From assembly GCA_023429275.1 (NCBI GenBank), contig JAEYWB010000442.1, positions 1 to 6,985 of the forward strand: a stretch of 6,985 bases of DNA, in the 5' to 3' direction. Made by a program: the position numbers and the translations under genes. Of the stretch, positions 1-6,970 are shown piece by piece. The stretch comes from Planctomycetota bacterium. Lineage in GTDB: Bacteria > Planctomycetota > Planctomycetia > Planctomycetales > Planctomycetaceae. Below the pieces are notes generated by a model that saw nothing but the letters and a program-made list of their open reading frames with translations, ran no database searches and had not been told where the DNA came from. Each line of letters starts with the position of its first letter. The first letter of the stretch is position 1.

Positions 1-1
1 G

Positions 2-1162
2 GAGACGGTCACCCTGCCCGAACTGCTTCAGCGGGCGGGATACGTCACCGGAGCGTTCGGGAAGTGGGGGCTCGGCGGTCCCGAATCGACCGGAGCCCCG
101 CTCCGGCAGGGGATCAACACGTTCTACGGCTACAACGATCAGGCAGTCGCCCACAACTACTACCCGACCTACCTGTGGAGCAACGACAGGAAGATCGAGC
201 TTCGCAACCCCCCGTTTTCGGCCCACCAGAAGCTTCCGGAGGTTGCGGACGCTGCCGACCCCGCGAGCTACGCCCGCTACTCGGGGCCGGACTACTCGGC
301 CGACCTGATTGCCGAGCAGGCGGTCAAGTTCGTCCATGACAACAAGGACCGGCCGTTCTTCCTGTTCGTCCCGACGACGATTCCGCACCTCGCCCTGCAG
401 GCCCCGCCCGACGCCATCGCCGAATACGCCGGCAAGTTCGAGGAAGAGCCGTACCGCGGCGAGCGGAACTACCTTCCCCATCCAACACCGCGAGCCTGCT
501 ATGCCGCCATGGTGACTCGCATGGATAAACATGTCGGGGACATCCAGCAGGCGGTGCAGTCCCTCGGTCTCACCGAGAATACGATCTTCGTGTTCACCTC
601 CGACAACGGGCCGCTCTATGACCGTCTCGGCGGGACCGACAGCGACTTCTTTCAGTCGTGCGGCAATCTCCGCGGCCGGAAAGGGTCGCTCTACCAGGGG
701 GGGATCCTCGCGCCGCTCCTTGTCTCCTGGAAGGGAAAGATCGCGGCTGGGAGTACGTCGGCCCTTCTGAGCGGCTTCGAAGACTGGATGCCGACTCTGC
801 TCGACCTCGCTGGGAGCCCTGAGTTTGCGCCGTCGAAACTCGACGGAAGAACGATCGCCCCGACGCTCCTTGGAAAGTCACAGGAGCCTCGGGAGTTCCT
901 CTACCGGGAGTTTCCAGGCTACGGAGGCCAGCAGGCGGTCTGGGCAGGACAATGGAAAGCGGTCCGTCAGAAGCTGAAGCCGGCCGCCCGGACCGGTGTG
1001 ATCAAGACAGAACTCTACGACCTGGCCGCCGATCCGACCGAGTCGCAGGACGTCGCAACAGAGCACCCCGATGTGTTGAAACGTCTGGAATCGATCCTCG
1101 CTACGGAGCACACCCCCGCAAAGGATTTCCCAATCCCGGTCCTCGACCGCGCGGCTCCCTGA
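2..1162 (+). CDS. Sulfatase, family S1 (arylsulfatase type), 5'-truncated by the window edge
   Basis: Sulfatases hydrolyse sulfate esters, in planctomycetes usually of sulfated polysaccharides and usually after export. The frame is open from base 2 to the TGA at 1160-1162 and gives 386 residues, the larger part of a typical 450-550-residue enzyme. Seen: GYVTGAFGKWGLG at residues 13-25, equivalent to the second sulfatase signature with its active-site lysine (K21); a YAAMVTRMDKHVG helix before the metal site; FTSDNGP with D201 and N202, expected metal ligands; GRKGSLYQGG with K227, the expected sulfate-binding lysine; and a C-terminal WKAVR...TELYDLAADPTESQDVA segment typical of S1 enzymes. 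The N-terminal signal peptide, first metal-binding aspartates and the C-x-P/A-x-R formylglycine motif would lie upstream and cannot be checked. The usual GKWHLG histidine is glycine here. ATG codons such as the one at 509 are internal, since homology runs well upstream of them. The family is certain; the substrate is unknown. Confidence 0.95.
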   Translation, partial: ETVTLPELLQRAGYVTGAFGKWGLGGPESTGAPLRQGINTFYGYNDQAVAHNYYPTYLWSNDRKIELRNPPFSAHQKLPEVADAADPASYARYSGPDYSADLIAEQAVKFVHDNKDRPFFLFVPTTIPHLALQAPPDAIAEYAGKFEEEPYRGERNYLPHPTPRACYAAMVTRMDKHVGDIQQAVQSLGLTENTIFVFTSDNGPLYDRLGGTDSDFFQSCGNLRGRKGSLYQGGILAPLLVSWKGKIAAGSTSALLSGFEDWMPTLLDLAGSPEFAPSKLDGRTIAPTLLGKSQEPREFLYREFPGYGGQQAVWAGQWKAVRQKLKPAARTGVIKTELYDLAADPTESQDVATEHPDVLKRLESILATEHTPAKDFPIPVLDRAAP

Positions 1163-1269
1163 CCGAACCATTCCGGAATCGAACCCGGCACCGCCGGCAG
1201 GTGTCCGCTGCCGCATCGTCCCGAGTTTCCCTGACCCGCTCGCCCGTCGAGCCCTTCCTGCATCCCCCT

Positions 1270-2562
1270 ATGCCGACACTGCCTCTCAAGCTCAGCCAAC
1301 GGTGGCACTACGCCAAAGAACAGGCCATCAGCTTCCTGATGCAGCAGGCGGTCGAAAACCCGCAGGTCATTTCGCTCGCGGCGGGACTCGTCGATGCCGG
1401 TTCGCTCCCGGTCGCCGAGACTCAGCACGCCTGCCAGGCGCTTCTGTCGAACGACGCCAGGGCGAGGCAGGCCCTGCAGTATGGGACCACCGCCGGGGCC
1501 GAGCGGCTCCGTGAGCAGGTGCTGAAGCTGTTTGCCGCTCAGGAGGGAAAGGATCCGGAGGCACTCGGTCTTTCCCGCGAGCAGATCGTTCTGACGACCG
1601 GCTCGCAGCAGATGTTGTCGCTCGCGTGCGAGGTCCTTCTCGATCCGGGGGACATCTGTCTCATTTCCGGCCCCACCTACTTCGTCTTCTGCGGCAACCT
1701 CGACGGGGTCGGGGCCGAGCCGGTGGTGATTCCCGCCGACGAGCACGGGATGAACACCGACCGCCTCGAAGCGGCCCTGCAGATTCTCGAACAGGCCGGG
1801 CAGTTGCCCCGGGTGAAGCTGATCTACTCGGTCAGCTATTACGACAATCCCAGCGGCATCAGCCTCGCGGACGACCGGCGGAAGCGGATCGTTGAACTCG
1901 CGAAGCAGTACTCGAAGTATCACCGCATCTGCGTCCTCGAAGACGCCGCCTACCGTGAGCTTCGGTACGACGGTCCGGTCCATCCGAGCATCTGGGGGCA
2001 CGACGCCGAACGGGCGTACGTCATCTATACCCAGACCTTCTCCAAGAGCTTTTCGCCGGGGATCCGGGTCGGCTTCGCCATCCTTCCGAAGGATCTCGTG
2101 AAGCCGGTCTGCGACCGGAAGGGGAACGAGGACTTCGGCTCCTCCAACTTCAACCAGCACCTTCTGGCGACGGTACTCGAGTCCGGTGAGTATCGAGCTC
2201 ATGTCGAGCAGGTCTGCGCAGCCTATCGGGCCAAGCGCGACGCGATGCTCGCCGCGGCGGACGAGTTCTTCTCGGAAATCCCCGGCGTCTCCTGGGTTCG
2301 TCCGCACGGGGGGCTCTACGTCTGGATGTCGCTTCCGGAGCGAGTCCCGACAGGCTTCCGGTCGGACCTCTTCCGGACCGCGGTCGCCGAAGGGGTCATG
2401 TACGTCCCGGGCGAGCTGTCGTACGCCGGGCCGAAGGAGAGCGTTCCGAAGCACCAGATGCGGCTGAGCTACGGCGTTCAGTCTCCGGAAGGGATCCGGG
2501 AGGGAATGCGGCGGCTCGCCAATGCCGTCAGAAAAACTCTCGGGACCGCGCCCGCTTCGTAG
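1270..2562 (+). CDS. PLP-dependent aminotransferase, class I/II (fold type I)
   Basis: This 430-residue protein should transfer an amino group between an amino acid and a 2-oxo acid in the cytoplasm. Seen: YGTTAGAERLR from Y71 (cofactor-phosphate region), TTGSQQMLSL, YYDNPSG with N193, LEDAAYREL with D225 and Y228 contacting the pyridine ring, QTFSKSFSPGIRVGF with K259 as the Schiff-base lysine and R266, GGLYVWMSLP, and RLSYG with R398 for the substrate carboxylate. Length and motif order fit the MocR-like / LysN / 2-aminoadipate aminotransferase group, but there is no N-terminal winged-helix domain, so it is an enzyme and not a MocR regulator. The ATG at 1270 is chosen because recognisable protein begins there; the frame stays open back to 952, overlapping the sulfatase out of frame, and a GTG at 1201 is a weaker alternative. 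No Shine-Dalgarno is visible. It lies 107 bases after the sulfatase. The substrate (aminoadipate, branched-chain, aromatic) cannot be assigned. Confidence 0.95.
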   Translation: MPTLPLKLSQRWHYAKEQAISFLMQQAVENPQVISLAAGLVDAGSLPVAETQHACQALLSNDARARQALQYGTTAGAERLREQVLKLFAAQEGKDPEALGLSREQIVLTTGSQQMLSLACEVLLDPGDICLISGPTYFVFCGNLDGVGAEPVVIPADEHGMNTDRLEAALQILEQAGQLPRVKLIYSVSYYDNPSGISLADDRRKRIVELAKQYSKYHRICVLEDAAYRELRYDGPVHPSIWGHDAERAYVIYTQTFSKSFSPGIRVGFAILPKDLVKPVCDRKGNEDFGSSNFNQHLLATVLESGEYRAHVEQVCAAYRAKRDAMLAAADEFFSEIPGVSWVRPHGGLYVWMSLPERVPTGFRSDLFRTAVAEGVMYVPGELSYAGPKESVPKHQMRLSYGVQSPEGIREGMRRLANAVRKTLGTAPAS

Positions 2563-2610
2563 TCCGCGACCACGTGTCGCACAGCAGCGATCCCCTCCCC
2601 TCTGCGTCCG

Positions 2611-2636
2611 GACGTTCCTTGCGACAAGGAAATGTC
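2611..2636. repeat. Inverted repeat / stem-loop downstream of the aminotransferase gene
   Basis: TTCCTTG (2615-2621) and CAAGGAA (2625-2631) are perfect reverse complements around a CGA loop. The stem extends outwards through a G-T wobble (2614/2633) and the pairs C-G, A-T and G-C (2613/2634, 2612/2635, 2611/2636), with A2632 bulged. That makes 11 pairs starting 49 bases after the aminotransferase stop. It could act as an RNA hairpin that ends or protects the upstream transcript, but no T-run follows, so it is not a standard intrinsic terminator. The 17-base core could equally be an operator for a dimeric regulator of the downstream gene. Confidence 0.5.
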
Positions 2637-2685
2637 ACGACACCGAGCGGGCCGGCAGTTATCGCGGACCACCCGAATCCGTATT

Positions 2686-2698
2686 TCTCCTCAGGAGA
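2686..2698. repeat. 13-base palindrome TCTCCTCAGGAGA
   Basis: TCTCCT and AGGAGA are perfect reverse complements around a single central C. With a one-base centre it cannot fold as an RNA hairpin without opening inner pairs, so a DNA operator-like site is the more natural reading. It lies 12 bases before the GGGAGG that precedes the alternative start at 2726. Its right arm also resembles a Shine-Dalgarno sequence but has no start codon close by. A chance occurrence is possible. Confidence 0.3.
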
Positions 2699-2709
2699 CT
2701 CAACGGAAC

Positions 2710-2715
2710 GGGAGG
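2710..2715 (+). promoter_or_regulatory. Possible ribosome binding site for an alternative start at 2726
   Basis: GGGAGG lies 10 bases before an ATG at 2726 that is in frame with the large FtsK-like gene. It is the best Shine-Dalgarno match near any in-frame start of that gene; the preferred ATG at 2882 has none. If used, the protein gains 52 residues (1414 in total). The added segment is basic towards its end and shows no recognisable domain. Because neither of the other genes shows a Shine-Dalgarno at a visible start, this signal alone does not decide the matter. Confidence 0.3.
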
Positions 2716-2881
2716 ACAGCCGCGAATGTTCCTGGATTCGGAAGACGAGACCGGTTTTCGACTTCGGGCGACCGACATCCTCGCAAACCAGCCGCGCCCG
2801 CTGCCCGGCGCCGCGAAGAGCCTGTATTATCGGAAGGAGATTGTTCCTCACCGTTGCCTGCCGAAGAGATCCCGCCGCCTC

Positions 2882-5800
2882 ATGCTCTCGCGCTATTCAG
2901 AGATGCTTTCTGGCCTGCAGCGGGCCATCGCTGCCCGGGACAAGGCCGAGCAGGAGAACAGCGAGCAATTTCAGCTCACGCACGACCCGCAGCTTCTTGC
3001 CTACCAGGAGGCGATCCGGGCCACGATGCGGCAGCGGGATGAGGTTCTCGAGCAGCTCCAGGCCGACCACGCCCGCTTCCGGGCCGAACGGGAGGAGGCC
3101 TTTTCCGGACAGCTCGACGAAATCGAACAGGACTACCGCCGCGCCTCGCGGGCCATCAACGAATCCCGGGGAGCGGAGCTCGAAGAGATCACGACCCAGC
3201 ACCGCGACAGCACCTGGGTGACCACGTCCGTCATGGACGACACCGCCGAGGACAGTCCCCGCCGGCAGTTCGATCGTTTCAAGACCCTGCTCCTCAAGTC
3301 GCGAGATGAGCAGATCGCCGAACTTGGCGTCCTCGAGGCCGAGGTCAATGACTTCGCCTCGTCGCGGGGTTGGGAAGGTGGCCCTCCCACGGAGCCGGCG
3401 TCCCCTCCCAGGAACCGGGAAGAAGCCTCCGAGCGATTCCGCAGCCAGGTCGATCAGGCGGACCGTCTTCTGAAGACCGCCCGGGCGATGCCCCTGCCCC
3501 TCCTGTTCCGGGGGATGAATGCCATCGCGACCTTCGCCGTCGTGACGGTCCTCCTCATCGTCCCGATTCTCCTTTTCGGAAACCCAGCCTGGCTGCAGAT
3601 GACCGGGGGACGGATGTCGCTCCCCTGGATCATGGCCTCCGCCGGGATCGGCTTTGTCGCGAGCCTGCTGCTGACGGGGGTGCTTTACACGCTGGCGATC
3701 ATGCGGTTCGATGACGTCATGCGTTCCCTCAAGCAGGCGACCGCCGAGGCGGCGTGGGCCCATCGCCGCTGGCTCGCCTTCGCCCAGGAAGAAATGGGGC
3801 TGTCACAGCGGGAGTTCGAGATCCGCCAGCGCGAGATGCTTCGAAAACGCGAGCTGTCCCTCAAGAGGTACGATCAGGCCCAGCAGGAGAAGGTCCGCGA
3901 GATCGAAACGCTCAGGGACCGTGAACTCGCGGAGATCCGCGCGACGCACACCGCCCGGCGCGAGGCGATCGAGACCGCCCGGGAGACCGAACTGGCGGCG
4001 ATCGACGCCGAAGCGGCCCGCCAGGTCAGTGACGCGACCGCCCAGTACGACGCGCACCTCGAGAAGCTGGAAACAGAGCTGTCCGGCTACTCGGCCGAAC
4101 GCCGGCGGAGGCAGGCGACCACCTGGCACGAGCTGAAGACCTCCTGGGAACAGGCGATTCGCCGTTTTCAGGAGGAAGCCGCTTCGTCCCAGGCCGAGAG
4201 CGACGCGGTGTATGGCGACTGGAGCCAACCACTCGCGGCGGACTGGGTGCCAGCCAAGTCTCCTCCCCCGTTCATCCGCATCGGCGAATTCGCGCTGGAC
4301 CTGCACGACTGGCCGAGCGCCATCCCCTCCGATGTCCGTCTCGCCCCGCGGCAGACCGAGTTCGCTCTCCCGGCAACGCTAGCGTTTCCTTCGCAGGCGT
4401 CGCTCCTCCTCAAAGGAGAGGGACCGCTCGCACGGGAGGCGGCGGTCAAGACGCTGCAGACCGCGATGCTCCGGCTCCTGACGCACCTGCCGCCGGGGAA
4501 GCTTCGCTACACGATCATCGACCCGATCGGACTCGGCGAGAGCTTCGCCGGGTTCATGCACCTCGCGGACTACGACGAGTTGCTTGTCACGAGCCGCATC
4601 TGGACCGAGACCGGCCACATCGAATCCCGGCTGGCGGACCTGACCGAGCACATGGAGAACGTCCTGCAGAAGTACCTGCGGAACGAGTTCTCGACGATCG
4701 AGGAGTACAACGAGCACGCCGGCGAAGTGGCCGAGCCGTACCACATCCTCGTCATCAGCGACTTCCCGTCGAAGTTCAGCGACATCGCTGCGCGGCGGCT
4801 CGTCAGCATCGTCAACAGCGGCCCGCGGTGCGGCGTCTACACGCTGATGAGCGTCGATACGAGCAAGGATCTTCCGAACGGCTTTGCACTGTCGGACATC
4901 GAACCCGCCTGCACCACCTTCGAATGGCATCAGGGCGGGACCTCCGCCGCGGCCGCCGCAGCGATGAGGGACTGGGACGAAGAACCTCAGCCGACGGATC
5001 GGGACCGGGCCGGCAGGGACAAGGGGGCGTTTCAATCGACGATTCCTGAGCTCTCTCGCTGGCCCCTCCGGATCGATGAACCACCGGGCCCCGAGGTCTT
5101 CACCGGCGTCGTCAAGCGCGTCGGCGATGCTTCGAAGGACGCAAGACGCGTCGAAGTCTCGTTCCAGCGGATCGCCCCGCAGCCGGACGCCTACTGGACG
5201 CACGACAGCCGCAAGGGGATCGACATTCCGCTCGGCCGGGCAGGGGCGACCAAGCTGCAGCGTCTGCAGCTCGGACGCGGGACGAGCCAGCACATGCTCG
5301 TCGCGGGGAAGACCGGGTCCGGGAAGTCGACGTTCCTTCACGCCCTGATCACAAACCTGTCGCTGCATTATTCGGCCGACGAGGTCAACTTCTACCTGAT
5401 CGACTTCAAGAAGGGGGTCGAGTTCAAGGACTACGCCGAGTTCGCGCTGCCGCACGCCCGCGTCATCGCCATCGAGAGCGACCGCGAGTTCGGCGTCAGC
5501 ACGCTGCAGCGGCTCGATGAGGTCCTGCAGGAGCGAGGCGAACTCTTCCGCCGGCATGGCGTGCAGGACATCGCCGGATACCGGAACGCCAATCCCGAGG
5601 CGGTTCTCCCCCGGATCCTCCTTGTCGTCGACGAGTTCCAGGAATTCTTCATCGAGGACGACAAGCTCGGCCAGTCGGCCGCGCTCCTCCTCGACCGCCT
5701 CGTCCGCCAGGGGCGAGCGTTCGGAATCCACGTCGTGCTCGGATCGCAGACTCTTGGCGGGGCTTATTCGCTCGCCCGCAGCACGCTCGGCCAGGTCGCG

Positions 5801-6970
5801 GTGCGGGTCGCGCTGCAGTGCAGCGAGGCCGATGCGCACCTGATCCTCAGCGAGGAGAACACCGCGGCCCGGCTTCTCACGCGGCCCGGCGAGGCGATCT
5901 ACAACGACGCGAACGGCCTGCTCGAAGGGACCCACCCGTTCCAGATCGCCTGGCTTTCGGACGACGAACGCGAGGAGTACCTCAAGAGGATTCAGCAGCT
6001 GGCCGAGCGCAGGAACCGAGACTTCGAACCGCCGATCGTCTTCGAGGGGAACATCCCCTCGGAGGCGGGACGGAACGTTGCGGCGCGGCGGATTCTTGAA
6101 CAGGGGGTGGAAGACCGGGTCCGGACCTCTCCGACGATGTGGCTCGGCGAAGCGGTGGAGATCAAGCAGCCGACTTCGTTCACGTTCCACCGTCAGACTG
6201 GCAGCCACCTGCTGATCGTCGGTTCGGATCCCGAGGCGGCTCAGGGGCTGATGGGGACCGGGCTCCTGATGCTCGCCGGGCAGGTCGACCTGGGCGAAGC
6301 CTCCCGGACGGCGCGGTTCTACGTGCTCGACGGCACTCCGGTCGATTCTCCGGAAGGGCAGCAATGGAAGCGGATCACCGATTGCCTGCCGGGGAGCGTC
6401 GTCCGTTCGACGCCACGTGATACCGAGCGGGTTCTGTCAGAAGTCTACGCCGAATGGAAGGACCGGGACGAGCATCGGGACGAGGTCCGTCCTCCCGTAT
6501 TCCTGTTCATCTACCACCTCAGCAAGTTCCGCGATCTGCGGAAAGGGGAGGACGAATTCTCCCTGGGCGGGTTCGGGTCCAGCGAGACGAGCGACAAGCC
6601 GCCACAGCCTTCGAAGATGTTCTCCGACCTCCTGGCGAACGGGCCGGAGGCGGGAATCCATGTCGTGGCGTGGTGCGATTCGTACAACAATCTCGAGCGG
6701 TGGATCAGCCGGACATCAATGAAGGACCTCGAGTGCCGGATCGCGTTCCAGATGAACCAGTCCGATTCGAGCAACCTTATCGACTCGCCCGCCGCTTCCA
6801 AACTCGGAGTTCATCGGGCGCTCTTCTATCGCGAAGAGAGCGGAACGGCCGAGAAATTCCGCCCCTACGGACTGCCGACCGAGGCGTGGATGCATTTCGT
6901 TCAGTCCCGTCTTTCGACGACGACCGAGCTCGAAGCGGCTACCAACCTGGACGAGTTCACGATCTCGTAG
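2882..6970 (+). CDS. Membrane-anchored coiled-coil protein with three tandem FtsK/SpoIIIE-like ATPase modules, only the middle one intact
   Basis: The product is 1362 residues. Order: charged helical N-terminus (about 1-205); membrane hairpin (about 213-232 and 249-274) with a short outer loop; coiled coil (about 278-440) with 11-residue periodicity; then three FtsK-like modules. Module 1 (about 461-680) has a ruined P-loop (G512...A517-R518-E519) and only ILVISDF as Walker B (D627). Module 2 (about 760-1035) is intact: PLG at 783-785, Walker A GKTGSGKST at 809-817 with K815, LIDFKKG with D841, Walker B ILLVVDE with D917 and E918, and GSQT at 954-957. Module 3 (about 1086-1362) has IVGSDPEAAQ for the P-loop and Y1211-H1212 where acidic residues belong. 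There is no FtsK gamma (DNA-reading) domain. The family drives DNA or protein transport through membranes; here an inner-membrane motor with a cytoplasmic ATPase is inferred, substrate unknown. The ATG at 2882 is preferred because the coiled-coil protein starts there; 2726 is the main alternative. Confidence 0.93.
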   Translation: MLSRYSEMLSGLQRAIAARDKAEQENSEQFQLTHDPQLLAYQEAIRATMRQRDEVLEQLQADHARFRAEREEAFSGQLDEIEQDYRRASRAINESRGAELEEITTQHRDSTWVTTSVMDDTAEDSPRRQFDRFKTLLLKSRDEQIAELGVLEAEVNDFASSRGWEGGPPTEPASPPRNREEASERFRSQVDQADRLLKTARAMPLPLLFRGMNAIATFAVVTVLLIVPILLFGNPAWLQMTGGRMSLPWIMASAGIGFVASLLLTGVLYTLAIMRFDDVMRSLKQATAEAAWAHRRWLAFAQEEMGLSQREFEIRQREMLRKRELSLKRYDQAQQEKVREIETLRDRELAEIRATHTARREAIETARETELAAIDAEAARQVSDATAQYDAHLEKLETELSGYSAERRRRQATTWHELKTSWEQAIRRFQEEAASSQAESDAVYGDWSQPLAADWVPAKSPPPFIRIGEFALDLHDWPSAIPSDVRLAPRQTEFALPATLAFPSQASLLLKGEGPLAREAAVKTLQTAMLRLLTHLPPGKLRYTIIDPIGLGESFAGFMHLADYDELLVTSRIWTETGHIESRLADLTEHMENVLQKYLRNEFSTIEEYNEHAGEVAEPYHILVISDFPSKFSDIAARRLVSIVNSGPRCGVYTLMSVDTSKDLPNGFALSDIEPACTTFEWHQGGTSAAAAAAMRDWDEEPQPTDRDRAGRDKGAFQSTIPELSRWPLRIDEPPGPEVFTGVVKRVGDASKDARRVEVSFQRIAPQPDAYWTHDSRKGIDIPLGRAGATKLQRLQLGRGTSQHMLVAGKTGSGKSTFLHALITNLSLHYSADEVNFYLIDFKKGVEFKDYAEFALPHARVIAIESDREFGVSTLQRLDEVLQERGELFRRHGVQDIAGYRNANPEAVLPRILLVVDEFQEFFIEDDKLGQSAALLLDRLVRQGRAFGIHVVLGSQTLGGAYSLARSTLGQVAVRVALQCSEADAHLILSEENTAARLLTRPGEAIYNDANGLLEGTHPFQIAWLSDDEREEYLKRIQQLAERRNRDFEPPIVFEGNIPSEAGRNVAARRILEQGVEDRVRTSPTMWLGEAVEIKQPTSFTFHRQTGSHLLIVGSDPEAAQGLMGTGLLMLAGQVDLGEASRTARFYVLDGTPVDSPEGQQWKRITDCLPGSVVRSTPRDTERVLSEVYAEWKDRDEHRDEVRPPVFLFIYHLSKFRDLRKGEDEFSLGGFGSSETSDKPPQPSKMFSDLLANGPEAGIHVVAWCDSYNNLERWISRTSMKDLECRIAFQMNQSDSSNLIDSPAASKLGVHRALFYREESGTAEKFRPYGLPTEAWMHFVQSRLSTTTELEAATNLDEFTIS

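Larger units (their letters stand above)
2563..2881. other. 319-base intergenic region with two inverted repeats
   Basis: No convincing gene lies here. The + frame open across it continues into the FtsK-like gene, and from 2726 it could be a 52-residue N-terminal extension of that gene. A 107-codon reverse-strand reading frame (2528-2851) shows no recognisable motif and overlaps the aminotransferase end. The region holds a CACGTG palindrome at 2571-2576 within a near-dyad (2566-2580), a strong stem-loop at 2611-2636, a 13-base palindrome at 2686-2698, a Shine-Dalgarno-like GGGAGG at 2710-2715, a TATTAT at 2825-2830 without a matching -35, and AAGGAG at 2834-2839 with no start codon at a useful distance. 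This is the likely place for the end of the aminotransferase transcript and the promoter of the next gene. Confidence 0.6.

Noticed and set aside
1185..1197. CCGGC-ACC-GCCGG as a terminator of the sulfatase gene
   Set aside because: The stem is only five pairs, no T-run follows, and such short G+C stems are expected by chance in this composition.
952..1269. N-terminal extension of the aminotransferase back to an ATG at 952
   Set aside because: It overlaps the well-supported 3' part of the sulfatase in another frame, and the translated extension is arginine-rich and unlike any protein domain. Fold-type I homology begins just after 1270.
1015..2454. 479-codon reverse-strand open frame opposite the aminotransferase
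   Set aside because: The opposite strand encodes an aminotransferase with all key residues; the antisense translation has no recognisable motif.
2825..2830. TATTAT as a -10 promoter element for the FtsK-like gene
   Set aside because: The hexamer is one base from the consensus, but the 17-base-upstream position (TGCCCG) is a poor -35 and there is no TGn extension, so it cannot be called on sequence alone.
2528..2851. Possible 107-residue reverse-strand gene in the intergenic region
   Set aside because: No recognisable motif, no convincing ribosome binding site, and it overlaps the 3' end of the aminotransferase gene. A chance open frame is the simpler explanation.
4379..6364. 661-codon reverse-strand open frame inside the FtsK-like gene
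   Set aside because: It lies wholly opposite a gene with clear Walker motifs, and its translation shows no recognisable domain. Long antisense frames are common in G+C-rich DNA with strong third-position bias.
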